A DNA stretch of 64,000 nucleotides from Streptoalloteichus tenebrarius. Lineage in GTDB: Bacteria; Actinomycetota; Actinomycetes; Mycobacteriales; Pseudonocardiaceae. Below, piece after piece: positions 61,838-64,000 of the stretch (positions within the stretch are counted from its first letter, which is position 1; each line of letters opens with the position of its first letter). The translations under genes were made by a program, and so were the position numbers. The notes under the pieces are model-generated. The model searched no databases. It had not been told where the DNA came from and worked only from the letters and a program-made list of their open reading frames with translations. The DNA lies in NCBI RefSeq assembly GCF_024171885.1, contig NZ_JAMTCP010000004.1, positions 248,001-312,000 of the forward strand, read 5' to 3'.

Positions 61838-63007
61838 TCAGGGCGTGTCCTTCGACGGCGGGGCGTGCACCGCGCCGTTGTCCGAACGCGTGGCCCGGAG
61901 GCGTTCCAGCTCCGCCAGCAGGCGGTCCCACTCACGCTCGGCCCGTTCGGCGCGGGCCAGTGTCTGCGCCCTGGCCTCGTCGAGGGCGGCGATCCGCTCG
62001 GCGGCCACCTGCCGGGCCTCGGCCAACGCGGCCGCCGCGGCCTGGCCTCGCTGGTCGAGCTCCTCCCGCAGGCGGGTCGTCTCGGTGGCGGTGACACGGC
62101 GGAACTCCGCGAACTCCTCACGGAGCTGACGCAACTCCTGCCGCGCCCGGTCGAGTTCGTCCCGAGCGTCGGCGGCCCGCTGCTCGGCCTGCCGGGCGTC
62201 CAGCTCGGCCCGCTCCGCGCGGCGGGTCGCCTCGTCCCGCTCGGCGCGGGCGGCCTCGACCTCGCGGGCCGCCTCGCGGCGGGTCTGCTCGATCTGCGTG
62301 ACCGCGTCGTCGCGGGCCCGCCGCACCAGGGTGTCGGCCTCACGCTGGGCGGCCCGCACCGCGACCTCGGCCTCGTTCCTGGCCGCCTCGGCGTCCTCGC
62401 GGGCCTGCCGCACCTCCCGGTCGGCGGTGGCCAGGGCGGCGTCGCGCGCCTCGGTCGCCGCCAGCGCCTCCTGTTCGGCGGCCTCGGCCGCGGCCACCGC
62501 GTCGCCCGCGGCGTCCTCCGCGGCGGCGCGGGCGGCCTCGGCGTCCCGACAGCGTTGTTCGGCGGCGACCGCGCGGGCCTCCGCCTCGGCCACGCGCCGG
62601 GCCGCGTCCGCCTGCACGGCCTGGACCTGGGCCTCGGCCACGCTGGGGTCGGCCAGGGTCGACAGCTCGGTGACGGCGGCGGTCAGGGTCTCGCCGAGCT
62701 GGGCCGCCAGGGCCCGGAACTGGCCGAGGAGGTCGTCCGCCCTGGTCCTGGCCTCGGTCACCGGCCCACCCAGTTTCGTCACCGTGACGGAAGAACCCTG
62801 GGGTGATTCCTCTTCCTGGTGAAGGCGCTGACGCTCCTTCCAGGCCCGCCACCGGGTGTGCTGGGGGTGGTCGCAGTACTCCGGCGGCCGGCCCGGCCTC
62901 GGGCTGCGCGCCACGGGCCGGGAACACCCGGGGAACTTGCAGGTCCCCACCGGGCCGACCGGCTCCTCCTCCGGGCCGTCTCCCCCACCCACGTCATGAT
63001 CACTCAC
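61838..63007 (-). CDS. Zinc-finger coiled-coil protein, KfrA-like
   Basis: A 389-aa protein. The N-terminus has a Cys/His cluster, TCKFPGCSRPVARSP then GRPPEYCDHPQHTRWRAWKE, that could hold zinc. Residues about 85-375 form one long Ala/Glu/Arg-rich coiled coil. Plasmid KfrA proteins have the same plan (small DNA-binding head, long alpha-helical tail) and repress their own promoter. A 32-bp perfect palindrome lies 14 bp before this gene's ATG. Chromosome- or plasmid-organising DNA binding is inferred, not shown. A distantly similar finger is in the 22278-22637 protein. Confidence 0.75.
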   Translation of the reverse strand: MSDHDVGGGDGPEEEPVGPVGTCKFPGCSRPVARSPRPGRPPEYCDHPQHTRWRAWKERQRLHQEEESPQGSSVTVTKLGGPVTEARTRADDLLGQFRALAAQLGETLTAAVTELSTLADPSVAEAQVQAVQADAARRVAEAEARAVAAEQRCRDAEAARAAAEDAAGDAVAAAEAAEQEALAATEARDAALATADREVRQAREDAEAARNEAEVAVRAAQREADTLVRRARDDAVTQIEQTRREAAREVEAARAERDEATRRAERAELDARQAEQRAADARDELDRARQELRQLREEFAEFRRVTATETTRLREELDQRGQAAAAALAEARQVAAERIAALDEARAQTLARAERAEREWDRLLAELERLRATRSDNGAVHAPPSKDTP

Positions 63008-63021
63008 GCCCGCACCCTAAC

Positions 63022-63053
63022 ACGTTTCGTTGGAAACGTTTCCAACGAAACGT
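63022..63053. promoter_or_regulatory. Perfect 32-bp palindromic operator
   Basis: ACGTTTCGTTGGAAAC (63022-63037) and its exact complement (63038-63053) abut without a spacer. It sits 15-46 bp upstream of the coiled-coil protein start, at its promoter. Perfection over 32 bp implies a strongly selected binding site. Confidence 0.85.
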
Positions 63054-63169
63054 AATCCGTTTCCGTGAGGACGCGTTACGAGGAGTCACCCCGAGGTCTA
63101 ACCCGTGATAAGTGAACCTTATCGAGGGTCAGAACGAGAGGGCCTGCTCCGGCCTGCCTCGCTGGTTCT

Positions 63170-63214
63170 GTTTCGTTTCGTTTGGAGTGACGAAACGAAA
63201 CTCAACGAAACGAA
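63170..63214. repeat. GTTTCGT/ACGAAAC repeat cluster
   Basis: GTTTCGTTTCGT (63170-63181) and ACGAAACGAAAC (63190-63201) form a 12-bp inverted repeat with an 8-bp loop; ACGAAACGAAG follows at 63204-63214. The unit GTTTCGT is also in each arm of the 32-bp operator 120 bp away. GATAAG/CTTATC (63107-63123) is another dyad between them. The stretch 63008-63580 otherwise contains no gene I can support. Confidence 0.8.
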
Positions 63215-63580
63215 GTGGGGACGTCGATGACCGCAGGCGGCTCTGGCGCACCGGTCGCGAGCCGTTGAGAGGCGCAGGACATCCTGGGGAGACGGAACGC
63301 GGACGGCTGGCACCGTCCGGTGGCCCGCTGGCGAATTCACTGCTGAGCAGGCCGAGGCGGGCGCTCACCTCCGGAGTGGTGGAGGGCTTCTCCTTCCTCG
63401 GCGAGTTCCGCGCCTCGCGGGATGGCCGGGCGTGGGCGCACGCCAAAGGGCCGACGGGCCGGTGGCGCGGGTCAACCACGCGGGGACGCGGCCGCGCAAG
63501 AACCGGGTGCTGTCGCCCCGGGGTGAGGGGGTCGGTCCGGCAGGTGTCCGAGGCCCGAGGCGGACCGCTCCCCTACGAGG

Positions 63581-64000
63581 TCACGCGCAGGACGTGGCCG
63601 GGGACCACACGCCGAACCACTGCTCGGCCCCGTACTCCTCGAACCGCTCCACCTCGGTGAACCCCAGCTTCGTCGCGAGGCGCAGCGCGCGGTCGTTGGC
63701 GGCCTGCGTGCACAGCACCACCGGCTCACCGGGATGCGCGGCGGCGAACCAGCCCAGCGCCGCCGCGCACGCCTCGGCGGCGTAGCCGTGTCCCCATGCC
63801 TCCGGCAGGAACAGGTAGCCCAGCTCGGTCTCCCCGCCCTCCGGGCGGACGTGCCCCGGGCGCTCCGCGGCGCGCCGATCGAGTGTGACCATGCCGATCA
63901 TCGCTCCGTCGAGATCGATCACGAACAGGCCGGGACGCCGTCCCGGCACTTCGGGCAGCACGCGTTCCAGCTCGTCGCGCGGCCGAGCGCCACCGACGTG
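63581..64000 (-). CDS. GNAT acetyltransferase, N-terminus beyond window
   Basis: The visible 139 residues read GLFVIDLDGAMIGMVTLDRR, ETELGYLFLPEAWGHGYAAE and CAAALGWFAAAHPGEPVVL, the RimJ-like GNAT fold with its acetyl-CoA loop, ending VERFEEYGAEQWFGVW. The frame is open to the window edge (PRDELERVLPEVPG), so the start lies outside. The substrate is unknown. Confidence 0.85.
   Translation of the reverse strand, partial: HVGGARPRDELERVLPEVPGRRPGLFVIDLDGAMIGMVTLDRRAAERPGHVRPEGGETELGYLFLPEAWGHGYAAEACAAALGWFAAAHPGEPVVLCTQAANDRALRLATKLGFTEVERFEEYGAEQWFGVWSPATSCA

Overview
The window comes from a very GC-rich actinomycete. Codon use, many GTG starts, leaderless promoters, DUF6879 and DUF2690 proteins, a chromosomal Ku/LigD set and abundant TetR/MerR regulators all fit, and a member of the Pseudonocardiales (Saccharothrix/Actinosynnema type) is my best guess. 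The genus is an inference. No rRNA, tRNA, CRISPR array or biosynthetic megacluster was seen.

The most important landmark is at 43792-43819: a 28-bp sequence with the architecture of a XerCD dif site (11-bp arm, 6-bp TGTACA centre, 11-bp arm) that closely resembles the E. coli dif. Three observations support this being the replication terminus of a circular chromosome. The site lies in a gene desert (about 42.8-44.2 kb). Top-strand composition switches from C/A-rich to G/T-rich at the same place. A polar heptamer, GGGGGAG, was found by eye 20 or more times on the top strand left of the site and never to the right, where only its complement CTCCCCC was found. A second, perfectly palindromic dif-like sequence lies 620 bp to the left (43142-43173).

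Layout. 0-10 kb: end of a DUF6879 gene, a TetR/NmrA divergon, a lone clpP, an MFS/LysR pair, divergent GlxA-type and DJ-1-type genes, and a sensor kinase/response regulator pair. 10-20 kb: a MerR/SDR divergon, an erythromycin-esterase-type gene behind a candidate leader peptide, a decayed IS5-family element, a DUF2690 secreted protein, a TetR/small membrane protein divergon, a methyltransferase, a hydrolase-P450 operon and a UMF1-type MFS. 20-30 kb: MOSC protein, GDPD, a zinc-finger protein, a PAS-GGDEF-EAL protein, VOC and SRPBCC proteins, a tiny Cys-containing peptide gene, GNAT, a nitroreductase-hemerythrin fusion, an SDR and a DUF2631 protein. 30-36.8 kb: a leftward DNA repair block (family A polymerase, Ku, ligase, polymerase/primase) and a tyrosine recombinase. 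36.9-42.5 kb: aminotransferase, TetR, luciferase-like monooxygenase, PPOX and an XRE-cupin/GNAT pair. 42.5-44.2 kb: the terminus desert. 44.2-52 kb: a PEP-mutase-type lyase with a short P450, a type I periplasmic-fold protein, DUF6314 and a large STAND NTPase with 14 WD40 repeats. 52-64 kb: two DnaA-box-like sites, a second IS5 relic, an amidohydrolase/MFS pair with divergent TetR, a hydrolase, a MerR/old-yellow-enzyme divergon, a RidA relic, an ABC-F resistance protein behind a leaderless leader peptide and attenuator, and a zinc-finger coiled-coil protein with a 32-bp palindromic operator.

Most genes stand alone or in divergent regulator/target pairs whose operators can be read directly. 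Six genes are interrupted by single-base frameshifts. Five of these fit loss of one base in a G/C run, so sequencing error must be excluded before calling them pseudogenes.
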